DNA from: an uncultured Faecalibacterium sp.
GTDB taxonomy: Bacteria; Bacillota; Clostridia; Oscillospirales; Ruminococcaceae
Direction: 5' to 3'
Length of the DNA stretch: 64,000 nucleotides
Assembly: GCA_934561115.1 (NCBI GenBank)
Contig: CAKTFS010000002.1
Span: forward strand, 84,385 to 148,384
The notes beneath the pieces were generated by a model that was given only the letters and a program-made list of their open reading frames with translations, did not search any database and was not told the origin of the DNA. The position numbers and the translations under genes are program-made. This document shows positions 26,121-35,647 of this stretch, piece by piece (within the stretch, counting starts at the first letter, position 1; each line of letters opens with the position of its first letter).

Positions 26121-26624
26121 ATGCAATTTGACCTGAGAAAGTTTATCACAGCCGGCGCAAGACCGTACCATGCAGAGTTTCAGTGTGATTTATCTGCGTA
26201 CGATTATGCCGGTGCAAGGATCCCGCAGCCGGTCACAGCCGTCTTTGACGCGCAGACCGATGGCGACGAGGTCCAGATAACATTGCGGGCAAAGGCATCG
26301 GTGCACGGAGAGTGCGCCCGCTGTCTGGACCCGGTCACCCGGGAAGAGACAGTCGATACGGAGTGGATCGTCAAGGAGCGGGATCTGGATGACCCGGATT
26401 TCGATCTTCCGCTGGACGAAAAAGGACACTTGGACGTGGACGAATGGCTCAATCAGGAGTTTATGTTCCAGATCCCCACGGTGCTGCTTTGCAGCCCCGA
26501 CTGCGCCGGGCTTTGCCCGCAGTGCGGTAAGAAAAAGGCGGAATGCACCTGCCCACCGGCAGAGCAGACCGACGCCCCCGTAGACACTAGGCTCGCGATC
26601 CTTAAATCACTGCTGAACAGATAA
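26121..26624 (+). CDS. yceD: YceD/DUF177 family protein
   Basis: 167 residues with the family's CARC pair and the C-terminal CGLCPQCGKKKAECTC metal-binding cluster. DUF177 proteins are encoded immediately upstream of rpmF in many bacteria and are linked to 23S rRNA/large-subunit metabolism. ATG 26121 follows AGAGGTG. It precedes rpmF by 23 bp and shares its promoter. Confidence 0.9.
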   Translation: MQFDLRKFITAGARPYHAEFQCDLSAYDYAGARIPQPVTAVFDAQTDGDEVQITLRAKASVHGECARCLDPVTREETVDTEWIVKERDLDDPDFDLPLDEKGHLDVDEWLNQEFMFQIPTVLLCSPDCAGLCPQCGKKKAECTCPPAEQTDAPVDTRLAILKSLLNR

Positions 26625-26647
26625 ACCCATCAAGGAGGTGCAAAAAT

Positions 26648-26827
26648 ATGGCAGTACCTAAGAGACATCTTTCCAAGGCCCGCCGCGACAAGCGTCGCAG
26701 CAATGTTTGGAAGCTGGAGGCCCCCGCACTGGTGAAGTGCAGCAACTGCGGCTCTCTGAAGCTCCCCCACCAGGCATGTGGCAACTGCGGTTACTACAAG
26801 GGCGAGGAAGTCATCAAGAAGGCCTAA
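26648..26827 (+). CDS. rpmF: 50S ribosomal protein L32
   Basis: 59 residues, MAVPKRHLSKARRDKRRSN..., with the zinc ribbon CSNC...CGNC (residues 31-34 and 44-47), so this is the zinc-binding (C+) form of L32. A strong AAGGAGG is upstream. Second gene of the yceD-rpmF operon. Confidence 0.97.
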   Translation: MAVPKRHLSKARRDKRRSNVWKLEAPALVKCSNCGSLKLPHQACGNCGYYKGEEVIKKA

Positions 26828-26919
26828 TTTGCGCGTAATTGGTGGCATAATGGTGTTATGTACAGAAGGGGAGGGCGCAAAGCCTTCCCCTTCTTGTTCT
26901 TTCAGGGAGGTGGATGCAG

Positions 26920-28248
26920 ATGGCGATACGGATCGAGCAGGTGGATGCCGGCAGCGAGGCCGAAGCTCTTGGCCTTGCCCCCGGCGACGAGCTGCTGAGC
27001 GTGGACGACAACGAGCTGAACGACTCGCTGGACTACGATTTTTATACCGACAGCAGCAGCTTCCACCTGAAGGCCCGGGTGGCAGACGGCATCCGGGAGT
27101 GGGAGGTGCAGCGGCCGCAGCGCGGCCCCTTTGGCTGCGGGTTCAAGACCTATCTGGGCGATGCAAAGCATACCTGCTCCAACCACTGTATGTTCTGCTT
27201 CATCGACCAGATGCCCCCCGGTATGCGCGAGAGCCTGTATTTCAAGGATGATGACGAGCGGCTGAGCTTTTTGTTCGGCAACTACATCACCATGACCAAT
27301 ATGCAGGATCACGAGATCGACCGCATCATCAAGATGCACATCTCGCCCATCAATATCTCGGTGCACACCACCAACCCCCAGCTGCGGGTGCGGATGCTGG
27401 CCAATAAGCGCGGCGGCGAGGTACTCAAGTACCTGCCCCGGCTGGTGGAGGGCGGCATTGCCGTCAACTGCCAGCTGGTGCTCTGCCGCGGCATCAACGA
27501 CGGCGACGAGCTGCGCCGCACCCTTGCCGACCTGCTGGAGCTGACCCCCATGGTGCAAAGCATTGCAGCCGTGCCCTGCGGCATTACGGATTACCGCAAA
27601 AATCTGTACCCGCAGGTGCCCTACGATGCAAAGACCAGCGCCGAGGTCATCGACATTATGGAAGAATTCGGCGATGAATGCAAGCGCCGCCACGGCAAGC
27701 GCATCATCTACCCCAGCGATGAATGGTACCTCAAGGCCGAACGCCCCATCCCTGCGGCGGCGTTCTACGAGGACTACGACCAGCTGGAAAACGGCGTGGG
27801 CATGATGCGCCTGTTCGAGGAAGAATTTCTGGCCGAACTGGACAAGCCCCACCGGGTCTACGGCACCAAGGAGCTGGACGTGGTTACCGGCACCATGGCA
27901 GCGCCCCTCATCACCCGCATGATGGAGGAGCTGCACCGCCAGTACCCCATGATCACCGTGCACGTCCACACCATCCAGAACCGCTTTTTCGGCGGCAACG
28001 TGGGTGTGACCGGCCTGATCACCGCCACCGATATCATCGACCAGTGCGCAGGCAGGCTTGCCACAAAAACGCTGGGCATCCCGGCTGTGATGCTGCGGGA
28101 GGAAAAGGATACCTTCCTTGACGATATCACGGTGGAGCAGCTGGGCGAGCGGCTGGGCGTAAAGGTGGAGGTGCTGCCCACGGCAGGCGGGGACGAAGCC
28201 CGCGCCTTGCTGCGCAGCGGCCTGCACATTGCCCGCAGAAGAAAATAA
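26920..28248 (+). CDS. DUF512 radical-SAM protein with N-terminal PDZ-like domain
   Basis: 442 residues. An N-terminal PDZ-like segment (IEQVDAGSEAEALGLAPGDELLSVD) is followed by a CxxxCxxC cluster in CSNHCMFCFIDQMP and the DUF512 C-terminal region. Members are widespread in Clostridia and Cyanobacteria; biochemical role is not established to my knowledge. I prefer ATG 26920 over 26914 because GGGAGG then lies 9 bp rather than 3 bp upstream. It is followed by der, a frequent arrangement. Confidence 0.88.
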   Translation: MAIRIEQVDAGSEAEALGLAPGDELLSVDDNELNDSLDYDFYTDSSSFHLKARVADGIREWEVQRPQRGPFGCGFKTYLGDAKHTCSNHCMFCFIDQMPPGMRESLYFKDDDERLSFLFGNYITMTNMQDHEIDRIIKMHISPINISVHTTNPQLRVRMLANKRGGEVLKYLPRLVEGGIAVNCQLVLCRGINDGDELRRTLADLLELTPMVQSIAAVPCGITDYRKNLYPQVPYDAKTSAEVIDIMEEFGDECKRRHGKRIIYPSDEWYLKAERPIPAAAFYEDYDQLENGVGMMRLFEEEFLAELDKPHRVYGTKELDVVTGTMAAPLITRMMEELHRQYPMITVHVHTIQNRFFGGNVGVTGLITATDIIDQCAGRLATKTLGIPAVMLREEKDTFLDDITVEQLGERLGVKVEVLPTAGGDEARALLRSGLHIARRRK

Positions 28249-28251
28249 AAC

Positions 28252-28306
28252 GAACCCTCTCCGTCATCGCTGCGCGATGCCACCTCTCCCGAAAGGGAGA
28301 GGTTTT
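28252..28306 (+). repeat. REP-like palindromic repeat acting as terminator
   Basis: CCCTCTCCGTCATCGCTGCGCGATGCCACC followed by CCTCTCCC-GAAA-GGGAGAGG and TTTTAT. The sequence type (CTCTCCGTCA...GCCACCTCTCCC) is, from memory, a dispersed repeat of gut Firmicutes. The final hairpin (28283-28302) and T-run can terminate transcription. Bases 28307-28380 before der hold nothing recognised. Confidence 0.7.
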
Positions 28307-28407
28307 ATCCATCTGCCGTACAGAAAAACGCCTTTCCGGGTGCGGCAGAACCGGCGCAGACGGGAATATACAGATGTACTTTGGATCAGAAGAAAGGAGG
28401 AGACCCC

Positions 28408-29751
28408 ATGAGCAAACCGATCGTAGCAGTGGTGGGCCGCCCCAACGTGGGCAAATCCACCCTGTTCAATAAGCTGTGCGGCCAGCGCCTTGCCATTGTG
28501 GAGGATACCCCGGGCATTACCCGCGACCGCATTTTTGCCAACTGCGAGTGGAACGGCCACGAGTTTTTGCTGGTGGACACCGGCGGCATCGAGCCCAAGG
28601 CTACCGAGGGCATTCTGGCGCACATGCGCGAGCAGGCGCAGATCGCCATTGACACCGCCGACTGCATCATCATGGTCACGGACGTGCGCAACGGCCTGAC
28701 CGCAGCCGACGAGGACGTGGCACACATGCTGCGCCGCAGCCACAAGCCCATCATTCTTGCCGTGAACAAGTGCGACAAGGTGGGCGAGGCTCCCATGGAG
28801 CTGTACGAGTTTTACAACCTCGGCTTTGACGAGGTGATGCCCATTTCTTCCGTGCATGGTCACGGCACAGGCGATTTGCTGGACGCCGTGTGCGCCCATC
28901 TGGACTTCAGCGAGACCGTGGTGGAAGAGGACCGCATCCCCGTTGCCATCATCGGCCGCCCCAACGTGGGCAAGTCCAGCCTGACCAACCGCATTCTGGG
29001 CGAGAACCGCATGATCGTGGCCAACGAAGCCGGCACCACCCGTGACGCCATCGATACCCCGGTGGACAACGCCTACGGCAAGTTCATCTTTACCGATACC
29101 GCCGGTCTGCGCAAGCGCAGCAACATCAGCGATGGTCTGGAGCGCTACATGGTGGTGCGTGCACTGGCCGCTGTGGAGCGCAGCCGCGTGGCGCTGATCC
29201 TTGTGGATGCCACCGTCGGCTTTACCGAGCAGGACAGCAAGGTGGCTGGCTACGCCCACGAGCAGGGCAAGGCCTGCATCATCGTGGTGAACAAGTGGGA
29301 TGCCGTGGAAGGTAAGGAGACCAATACCATGGAGCTGCAGCGCCGCGGCTATGCCGAGTGCTTCAGCTTTATGGGCTACGCACCCATCATCTTCATCTCT
29401 GCCCAGACCGGTTACAACGTGAACAAGCTGATGCAGCTGATCCGGGATGTGGACGCCGAGAACGGCGCCCGCGTGCCCACCGGCGTTTTGAACGAGATGC
29501 TGGCCCGCGCTACCGCCCGGATGCAGCCCCCCAGCGACAAGGGCCGCCGCCTGAAGATCTACTACCTGACGCAGGCTTCTACCCGTCCCCCCACATTCGT
29601 GGCCTTCGTGAACGCAAAGCACCTGTTCCACTTCAGCTATCAGCGGTATCTCATCAACCAGATCCGCGAAAACTTTGGTCTGGAGCATACGCCCATCCGT
29701 CTGGTCGTGCGGGAGCGCGGTTCCGGCGAGGTGGGTGCCAAGGACGTATAA
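28408..29751 (+). CDS. der: ribosome-assembly GTPase Der (EngA)
   Basis: Essential 50S-assembly factor. 447 residues with two tandem G domains: GRPNVGKST with DTGG and NKCD, and GRPNVGKSS with DTAGLRK and NKWD; then a KH-like C-terminal domain. ATG 28408 follows AAAGGAGG; an upstream in-frame TTG is not needed. plsY starts 18 bp after the stop, giving a der-plsY operon. Confidence 0.97.
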   Translation: MSKPIVAVVGRPNVGKSTLFNKLCGQRLAIVEDTPGITRDRIFANCEWNGHEFLLVDTGGIEPKATEGILAHMREQAQIAIDTADCIIMVTDVRNGLTAADEDVAHMLRRSHKPIILAVNKCDKVGEAPMELYEFYNLGFDEVMPISSVHGHGTGDLLDAVCAHLDFSETVVEEDRIPVAIIGRPNVGKSSLTNRILGENRMIVANEAGTTRDAIDTPVDNAYGKFIFTDTAGLRKRSNISDGLERYMVVRALAAVERSRVALILVDATVGFTEQDSKVAGYAHEQGKACIIVVNKWDAVEGKETNTMELQRRGYAECFSFMGYAPIIFISAQTGYNVNKLMQLIRDVDAENGARVPTGVLNEMLARATARMQPPSDKGRRLKIYYLTQASTRPPTFVAFVNAKHLFHFSYQRYLINQIRENFGLEHTPIRLVVRERGSGEVGAKDV

Positions 29752-29769
29752 CACGTCAGGGAGGCTCAG

Positions 29770-30432
29770 ATGATGAAATCTGTTCTCATCGCTGTGGTGT
29801 CCGCTGTGCAGGCATACCTGCTGGGCAGCATCGACACCGGTATCCTCGTCAGCAAGTTTTTGTACCACGATGACGTGCGCAAGTATGGCAGCGGCGCTGC
29901 GGGCATGACCAATATGCTGCGCACCTTCGGCAAAAAGGCAGCAGCACTTACCGCTTTCGGTGATGTGCTCAAGGGCGTGCTGGCGGTGTGCATCGGCCGC
30001 TGGCTGTTCACCCTGATGCCGGAGAGCACCACGCTCTCGCCCTATCTTGCGGTGTATCTTGCCGCTATCTTTGCCATTATCGGCCATTTGAAGCCCCTGT
30101 ATTTCGGCTTCAAGGGCGGCAAGGGCGTGCTGGTGGCGGGCGGCACCATTCTGGCCATCCAGCCGGTGCTGATCCCCTTTCTGGCAGTCATCTTTCTGGC
30201 CTGCCTGCTGCCCACCGGCATGGTATCGCTGGGCAGCGTGACCATGGCAGCACTCTACCCGGTGCTCACCATCCTGTACGGGGTGTTCCGGGGCTACTCT
30301 GCTGCCGACCTTACCGTGTGCGGTATCGGTTCGGTGATCATGGGCGCAATGGTCATTTATATGCACCGCTCCAACATCCAGCGCATCCGCGAGGGCAAGG
30401 AGTACCGCTTTGGCCGTCACGGCAAAAAATAA
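29770..30432 (+). CDS. plsY: glycerol-3-phosphate acyltransferase PlsY
   Basis: Membrane enzyme transferring acyl groups from acyl-phosphate to glycerol-3-phosphate, the first step of phospholipid synthesis. 220 residues with GSIDTGILVSK, SGAAGMTNMLRTFGKKA and GHLKPLYFGFKGGKGV loops. The usual SGNxGATN is SGAAGMTN here. GGGAGG lies 5 bp before ATG 29770. Confidence 0.93.
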   Translation: MMKSVLIAVVSAVQAYLLGSIDTGILVSKFLYHDDVRKYGSGAAGMTNMLRTFGKKAAALTAFGDVLKGVLAVCIGRWLFTLMPESTTLSPYLAVYLAAIFAIIGHLKPLYFGFKGGKGVLVAGGTILAIQPVLIPFLAVIFLACLLPTGMVSLGSVTMAALYPVLTILYGVFRGYSAADLTVCGIGSVIMGAMVIYMHRSNIQRIREGKEYRFGRHGKK

Positions 30433-30443
30433 CAGAAAACAGT

Positions 30444-30489
30444 AAACCACCCCGCAGCAGCCGTTCACCGGCTGCTGCGGGGTGGTTTT
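30444..30489 (+). terminator. der-plsY terminator
   Basis: A 20-bp stem AAACCACCCCGCAGCAGCCG / CGGCTGCTGCGGGGTGGTTT around TTCAC. Confidence 0.9.
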
Positions 30490-30499
30490 GTGTACAGAA

Positions 30500-30672
30500 G
30501 GAAATGCATTTTCACAGGGGATGGGCGTTGCAGTGCACCTGCCGGTTGTCTTTACGACCCCCTGCGTGAAAGGGCAATGCGGGAAAATCCGCAGATTTTC
30601 CCGCATTATAAGTGATAACAAAATTCCTCTGTTTATGCCCAGAGCGTAAGCGGAGGGCATTGAAATCGTCCT
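30500..30672. repeat. Dispersed intergenic element, copy D (inverted orientation)
   Basis: TGCATTTTCACAGG (30505), CTTTACGACCCCCTG (shared with copy C), a hairpin at 30576-30607 (13-bp perfect stem, loop CCGCAG), then the end module inverted at about 30630-30672 (ATGCCCAGAGC...GCGGAGGGCATTGAAATCGT). Confidence 0.8.
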
Positions 30673-30676
30673 ACGT

Positions 30677-30719
30677 CAAAAGCGGCCACTGCACAAAATA
30701 CAGTGCAGCAGCCGCTTTT
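30677..30719 (-). terminator. Terminator of the PsiE-like gene
   Basis: Minus-strand AAAAGCGGCTGCTGCAC with GTGCAGTGGCCGCTTTT; loop TGTATTTT-type. A member of the recurring set. Confidence 0.85.
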
Positions 30720-30736
30720 AGTGTTGAGAGAAAAGC

Positions 30737-31267
30737 TTACTCCTCCGTCTCGCTCTCTTCCTCGGTCTTTGCTTCGGAATGCCGCCGACGGAACCAGTCG
30801 GCGGGGATGCCGCTCTGGGCGGGGGTAAGATCCGGCGCGGGGTGACCGTCCGGCAGATGTGCACCGAAAGCCGGGACAAAGAAGAACTTGCGCACGATGA
30901 AGATCAGCGCGATCGCGCCCACGCTGAGCAGGTTCTCCACAGCGGAATCGTGCCCCACCACCAGATGGCGGGCAATGGCGTACAGCAGCACCTCAAGGCT
31001 GCTGCCGGGGCTGTGCTTGGCCAGCATCTTGATGAACTCGATGCCGATCACAATGTCCAGACTGCGCTCCAGAAAGGTGCGGATCTCTGCTTCGTTGCCG
31101 TCGAACAGCAGGCCGGGCATCCAGCGGATGAGCGGTACAACGCTGAGCAGCAGGCCGATCAGTACCAGACCGGACAACAGCACCTCCAGCAGGCTCGAAG
31201 CCTGAATGATGCGGTTGCGCAGGGAGGTGCGCCAGTGGCTTTCTACCGGGTGAGAGGGGTGTTCCAT
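30737..31267 (-). CDS. PsiE-like membrane protein
   Basis: 176 residues, about three to four hydrophobic segments, with IEFIKMLAKHSPGSSLEVLLYAIARHLVV, which resembles the core of the phosphate-starvation-inducible PsiE family. The C-terminus is an acidic tail (KTEEESETEE). AAGGAAGG precedes the ATG. Role unknown; the PstS-like gene beside it gives a loose phosphate link, but the genes have separate transcription units. Confidence 0.7.
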   Translation of the reverse strand: MEHPSHPVESHWRTSLRNRIIQASSLLEVLLSGLVLIGLLLSVVPLIRWMPGLLFDGNEAEIRTFLERSLDIVIGIEFIKMLAKHSPGSSLEVLLYAIARHLVVGHDSAVENLLSVGAIALIFIVRKFFFVPAFGAHLPDGHPAPDLTPAQSGIPADWFRRRHSEAKTEEESETEE

Positions 31268-31365
31268 AGTAAGACCTTCCTTTCGGCATTCTGCTAAACA
31301 GGATTCGACAAACTTCTGGTTAGATTGTAACAGAAACGCAGAAGGGTGTCAATTCATCGGGACAG

Positions 31366-32394
31366 TCAGTCTATGATGGTCACGGTAGCTTCGCTGCCCG
31401 TGGTCTGGGTGGTCATGGGCTTGGCGGCGACATACCCGGCCTTTTCGATGCACTGCACACCGGCGGAGGTGTCCAGCCAGTCGTACAGGCGGCGCTCCGG
31501 GCTGTCGGCGGCGGCATCCGGGTGGATGACCGCGTAAAAATCGTTGCACAGGGGGTAGCTGCCGTCGGCAAGGGTGTCGTTGCTGGGGGCTACATCGTCC
31601 ACCGCCAGCAGCCGCAGCCCGGGCTTAGAGTACATCTGGTCGATGTAGTAATACACGGAAAAACCGATGGCGTTGGCACTGTTGTTATAATCGGCAATGC
31701 TGTCCACCAGCTCACCCATGGCGGCGGGTGCCAGCTCAGAGGGCGGGGTCATCAGCTCACCGCCCTGAATGAGCAGCTTTTTGAAAAGGGTCTGGCTGCC
31801 GGAGTCCTCGCCGCGCTGGAAGGGTACGATTTCCTGATCCTTGCCGCCCACATCCTTCCAGTTGGTGATCTTCCCAGCGTAGATGTCCCGCAGCTGCTGC
31901 CGGGTAAGCGCCTGCACGGGGTTGTCCTCGTTGACGATGAACACCAGCGCGTCCACCCCGATAGGCTTTTGCTCCAGCTGTACGTTGGCCTCTTGCAGCT
32001 CCTCCTTTACATAGTCCGGCGCTTCGTACACCACCAGCATCCGGGTGGTGGTGTCGTACAGGCCAAAGTTTTCCCATGCGTAGGCGGTGGTGCTTACCGT
32101 AATGCTGCTGCGGGCTTCCTCCAAGTCCATGCCGGTGGTATCGGCCAGCATCTGCGCCATCAGGGGGATGCAGGCGGTGCTGCCGTCCAGCGGGGGAAAC
32201 TCCTCCACGGTCAGGAACGGCTCCGGCTGCTGCACAGCAGAGGAAGCAGCAGAGGATGCGGGCTGCTCTGCGGCAGAGGAAGCGGCACTGCTGGCCGGGG
32301 CATCCGTGCCCTTGCAGGCGGTCAGCACCCCGGCAGCGGAGCAGGCAGCCAGCCCCAGCAGAAAGCTGCGGCGGGAAATTTTAGCGTTTTTCAT
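31366..32394 (-). CDS. PstS-like phosphate-binding lipoprotein
   Basis: 342 residues. The signal carries SRRSFLLG and lipobox LTACKG. A Ser/Ala-rich linker (30-60) leads to a type-2 periplasmic-binding fold with VDALVFIVNEDNPVQALTRQQLRDIYAGKITNWKDVGG, RGEDSGSQTLF and NAIGFSVYYY, typical of phosphate-binding PstS/PBP-like proteins. No PstCAB genes are near, so it may act in sensing rather than uptake. GGAGGG lies upstream. It begins 17 bp after the 542-residue lipoprotein gene. Confidence 0.82.
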   Translation of the reverse strand: MKNAKISRRSFLLGLAACSAAGVLTACKGTDAPASSAASSAAEQPASSAASSAVQQPEPFLTVEEFPPLDGSTACIPLMAQMLADTTGMDLEEARSSITVSTTAYAWENFGLYDTTTRMLVVYEAPDYVKEELQEANVQLEQKPIGVDALVFIVNEDNPVQALTRQQLRDIYAGKITNWKDVGGKDQEIVPFQRGEDSGSQTLFKKLLIQGGELMTPPSELAPAAMGELVDSIADYNNSANAIGFSVYYYIDQMYSKPGLRLLAVDDVAPSNDTLADGSYPLCNDFYAVIHPDAAADSPERRLYDWLDTSAGVQCIEKAGYVAAKPMTTQTTGSEATVTIID

Positions 32395-32411
32395 AAGAAA
32401 GCCCTCCTGAA

Positions 32412-34040
32412 TCAATAGCCGTAACTCGGTTCATCGTCCGCAGTGGCAGACGAGAAAATACTCTGGCAGTACAGCCAGTTGCCGCTTGTGTCCATCCAGC
32501 CCACATAGAAGCCCCGCTGTGCGGCAAACACATGGTCGGGCAGGGCGTTCAGGCTGTTGGAATAGTATCCGGTGCAGCTGGAAAGCCCCTGCAGCACTAC
32601 ATTGCCGTCTGCGTCCAGCACATCGCACACGTTGCCGTAGGCGCTGCCCACAGCACTGCGGATGCCGCAGAACATGGGTCTGTCGTTTGGGTCGGTGGTC
32701 AGATAGTTGATGTAGCCGTATTTACCCTGCAGGGCGGTCAGGTCGCTGACAAGCCCCTGCGGGCCGTACAGCCGGGTGGCGGTGGTCTCGTAGCGGTCAT
32801 TATCCTGCAGCTCCAGCCAGACGTAGCCGCTGCCGCAGTTGCTCATCCGTACCCGCTGCTGGTGCTCCACCGGCTCTACGGTGGTGTCGGTCAGCAGCTT
32901 GCCGTTATCTTTGCTGTACACCCGCAGGCTGCCGTCCAGCGCGTAGACGGCTACGGTGCTGTCGGTGGCGTCCACATCGTACAGCGGGGTCTTTGCACCG
33001 GTGTCCAGATCGTAAAGCTCGTAGCCGTGATCCTCGCCGCTGTGCCATGTTACCACATAGCCCGGGAAATATTGGCTGGGCTGTTCGTCAAAGGCGGCGA
33101 TCAGTCCGCGGTCCTCTGTGGTCATATCCCGCAGCTCATACCGGCCATCGCTGGTGGAAAAGCTGGCAAGACCGCCCGGGTAGACCTGTAAAAAGCCCGT
33201 GCACTGCTCGCCGGTCAGGGTGTTGTACAAAATCTGGTCGGTGGTTTCCTCTCCGGCGGCAACGTCCAGTTCTACCCAGTCGCTCAGGGTGTCGCTGTCG
33301 TAGAAAAGGCGGTATGCCGAGGCGGCCTCGGCGCGGTAGACGGGGGTGCCGTCCTTTTCCTGCACCACCACCCAGCTGTGCTGGCGGTAGTCGGTATCCC
33401 AGTCGTAATCGTCCAGCCCCTCCGGGCGGGCGTAGCAGCTGAACACCAGCTTATCGCCGCATACGGTGCAGCTGTACGCGCCCTCCGGTATCGGCAGCGC
33501 TGCGCCGGTGGCAAGGTCGATGACCTGACAGGTGCCGTAGCCGGACTCCGGGACGTATCCGCCGTCGATCAGGCGGCTCTCCTGCAGCACCAGCAGGCCG
33601 TTTTGCAGGGTGGCGTTCTGCTCGCCCTCAAAGGCCATCACTTCGGTGCCGGTCTTGTCGTACAGGGCGGTGCGGCGTCCGCCCCGTCCGGTGGGGTCGG
33701 ACCAGCTGCGCAGCCAGTAGTCCGCGATGCCGGTGGCACTGTCCTCCACCAGCGAGAGGTTCTCGCTGCGGATAGACTGATGCAGCGGGGTACTGCCGCA
33801 CAGGATGGTAGTGCTGCTCCCGGAACGGCCGTAGCAGTACAGCGCCCGCAGACGGCCATCGTTCAGCACGGCGGGATCGTACAGGGGCTTGCCGCTGTCA
33901 TCTGTGGGCACAGATACGGCAGAGCTGGCAGCGCCCGGCACGCCGGTGGCGGGCGGCAGCAGGGCGCAGCCGCAGCCTAAAGTAAGGGCAAGGGCTGCGC
34001 AGACCGCCCCGCAGCCGATACGCAAGACAACACGCTTCAT
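32412..34040 (-). CDS. large lipoprotein with WD/beta-propeller-like repeats
   Basis: 542 residues with a signal peptide ending at a lipobox (TLGC). The mature protein is rich in Trp, Tyr, Asp and short repeats such as GYELYDLDTGAKTPLYDVD and RYELRDMTTEDRGLIAAFD, suggesting a beta-propeller. ATG 34040 has AAAGGAG. It is cotranscribed with the PstS-like lipoprotein. Function unknown; a sensor or binding role on the cell surface is inference. Confidence 0.72.
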   Translation of the reverse strand: MKRVVLRIGCGAVCAALALTLGCGCALLPPATGVPGAASSAVSVPTDDSGKPLYDPAVLNDGRLRALYCYGRSGSSTTILCGSTPLHQSIRSENLSLVEDSATGIADYWLRSWSDPTGRGGRRTALYDKTGTEVMAFEGEQNATLQNGLLVLQESRLIDGGYVPESGYGTCQVIDLATGAALPIPEGAYSCTVCGDKLVFSCYARPEGLDDYDWDTDYRQHSWVVVQEKDGTPVYRAEAASAYRLFYDSDTLSDWVELDVAAGEETTDQILYNTLTGEQCTGFLQVYPGGLASFSTSDGRYELRDMTTEDRGLIAAFDEQPSQYFPGYVVTWHSGEDHGYELYDLDTGAKTPLYDVDATDSTVAVYALDGSLRVYSKDNGKLLTDTTVEPVEHQQRVRMSNCGSGYVWLELQDNDRYETTATRLYGPQGLVSDLTALQGKYGYINYLTTDPNDRPMFCGIRSAVGSAYGNVCDVLDADGNVVLQGLSSCTGYYSNSLNALPDHVFAAQRGFYVGWMDTSGNWLYCQSIFSSATADDEPSYGY

Positions 34041-34196
34041 AAAAAACACTCCTTTGCAAAAAAACAGGGAGGAAAATTTTACCGTTCACTCAGAATACGA
34101 AACAGCCGCATTTTTCATTGCAGCTCTTGCAGAAAAATGCGGCTAAAAACGGTTACAATTGCATTACAGCTGCGCCGGGGCAGGGGACGCTTCGGC

Positions 34197-35549
34197 TTAC
34201 ATCTGCTCCAGCTGCCGCAGAAAGGCCAGCAAAAAGGGCAGCGAGATGAAGAAGGTGAGCGCATCCGCAATGGGCTGGCAGAGCTCTACGCCCACAAGCC
34301 CCAGCACCCGGGGCAATATTAGGATCAGCGGGATAAAGCACACGCCCTGCCGGCAGCAGGCCAGAAAGGTGGCGCGTCCGGCCTTGCCCACGCTCTGGAA
34401 GGTCATGTTGGTCACCACGATCACCGGCTGCAAAAGGATGGCAAAGCACTGGTAGCGGAAGGCGGGCAGCGCCACGGCGGTGACCTCCGGGTCGTCCCGG
34501 AACAGACGGATCAAAGTTTCATCGTTCCACCAGCACACCGCGATCAGCACCACCAGCAGCACAAAGGCGGCTTGCAGGGTAAAAACGGCGGCCTGCCGTA
34601 CCCGGTGGTACTTGCGGGCGCCATAGTTGAAGGACGCCACCGGCTGCAAGCCCTGTCCCACGCCGATGGCCACCGAGAGGATGAACAGAAAAATGCGGGT
34701 CACGATGCTCATGCCCGCCACGGCAGCGTCGCCGTAGCTGCGGGCGGCGATGTTCAGCAGCATGCCGCCGATGCTGTTCAGTCCCTGACGGCCAAAGCTG
34801 GGCGCGCCGCCTGCAAGGATCTGCAAAAACTCGCGCGGCTCCCGGGTGACGGCGGAAAGCCGGAACTGGCTGACCGTTTTGCCCCGCAGGAACATATACA
34901 GCAGAATGCCGAAGCTGATGGTCTGGCTGAGCGCGGTGGCGATTCCGGCACCGGCAGTGCCCAGCCCCAGCCCGAACATGAACAGCGGGTCCAGCGCGAT
35001 GTTCAGCAGCCCGCCGGTGACAAGGCCGACCATGGCAAGGTTTGCCTTGCCCTCATACCGCAGGATGTTGTTCATCACCAGACTGGAGATCATCAGCGGG
35101 GCAGCAAGCAGGATGGGGCGGGCGTAGGCGCAGGCGTGGGGCAGAATGGTCTCGGTGCTGCCCAGCAGCATCATAAAGTCCGGCAATGTGGCAAGGCCGG
35201 CCACCGCCAGCACCACGCCAAAGGCCAGCGCTGTAAAAAAGCTGGTGGAAGCAAAGCGGGTGGCGGCGTGGGTATCCTGACTGCCTAAGCGGCGGCTGAT
35301 GATGGTGCCGGAGCCGTGCCCCAGCATAAAGCCCAGTGCCTGAATGATGGCCATCAGGCTGGAAACGACGCCTACCGCGCCGGAAGCGCTGGTGGAGATG
35401 CGCCCCACAAAAAAGGTGTCGGCCAGATTGTAGATGCTGGTGATCAGCATACTTAAAATCGTGGGTGCGGCCAGACTGAGGATCAGCCGGGGGATAGGGG
35501 TCTCGGTCATTTTATGATACTGCACCGCAGTGCGGTCCTGCTGGGTCAT
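34197..35549 (-). CDS. MATE-family multidrug/cation antiporter
   Basis: 450 residues, about 12 membrane helices, starting PIPRLILSLAAPTILSMLITSIYNLADTFFVGRIS, the typical MATE N-terminus. Exports organic cations or drugs with Na+ or H+. ATG 35549 follows GAAGGAGG. Upstream lies a promoter and two GC hairpins with T-runs (about 35580-35600 and 35668-35688) that could attenuate transcription. Confidence 0.9.
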   Translation of the reverse strand: MTQQDRTAVQYHKMTETPIPRLILSLAAPTILSMLITSIYNLADTFFVGRISTSASGAVGVVSSLMAIIQALGFMLGHGSGTIISRRLGSQDTHAATRFASTSFFTALAFGVVLAVAGLATLPDFMMLLGSTETILPHACAYARPILLAAPLMISSLVMNNILRYEGKANLAMVGLVTGGLLNIALDPLFMFGLGLGTAGAGIATALSQTISFGILLYMFLRGKTVSQFRLSAVTREPREFLQILAGGAPSFGRQGLNSIGGMLLNIAARSYGDAAVAGMSIVTRIFLFILSVAIGVGQGLQPVASFNYGARKYHRVRQAAVFTLQAAFVLLVVLIAVCWWNDETLIRLFRDDPEVTAVALPAFRYQCFAILLQPVIVVTNMTFQSVGKAGRATFLACCRQGVCFIPLILILPRVLGLVGVELCQPIADALTFFISLPFLLAFLRQLEQM

Positions 35550-35618
35550 GGGAAAATATCCTCCTTCAAAAACGAGAAAACCGCCCCTTCCAGAGCGGCA
35601 GATAGTCCTGATAGAAAC

Positions 35619-35647
35619 AGTATAACGCAGTTGCGGCAAAATGTCGA
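35619..35647 (-). promoter_or_regulatory. MATE gene promoter
   Basis: Minus-strand TCGACA (35642-35647), 17-bp spacer, TATACT (35619-35624). Confidence 0.7.
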
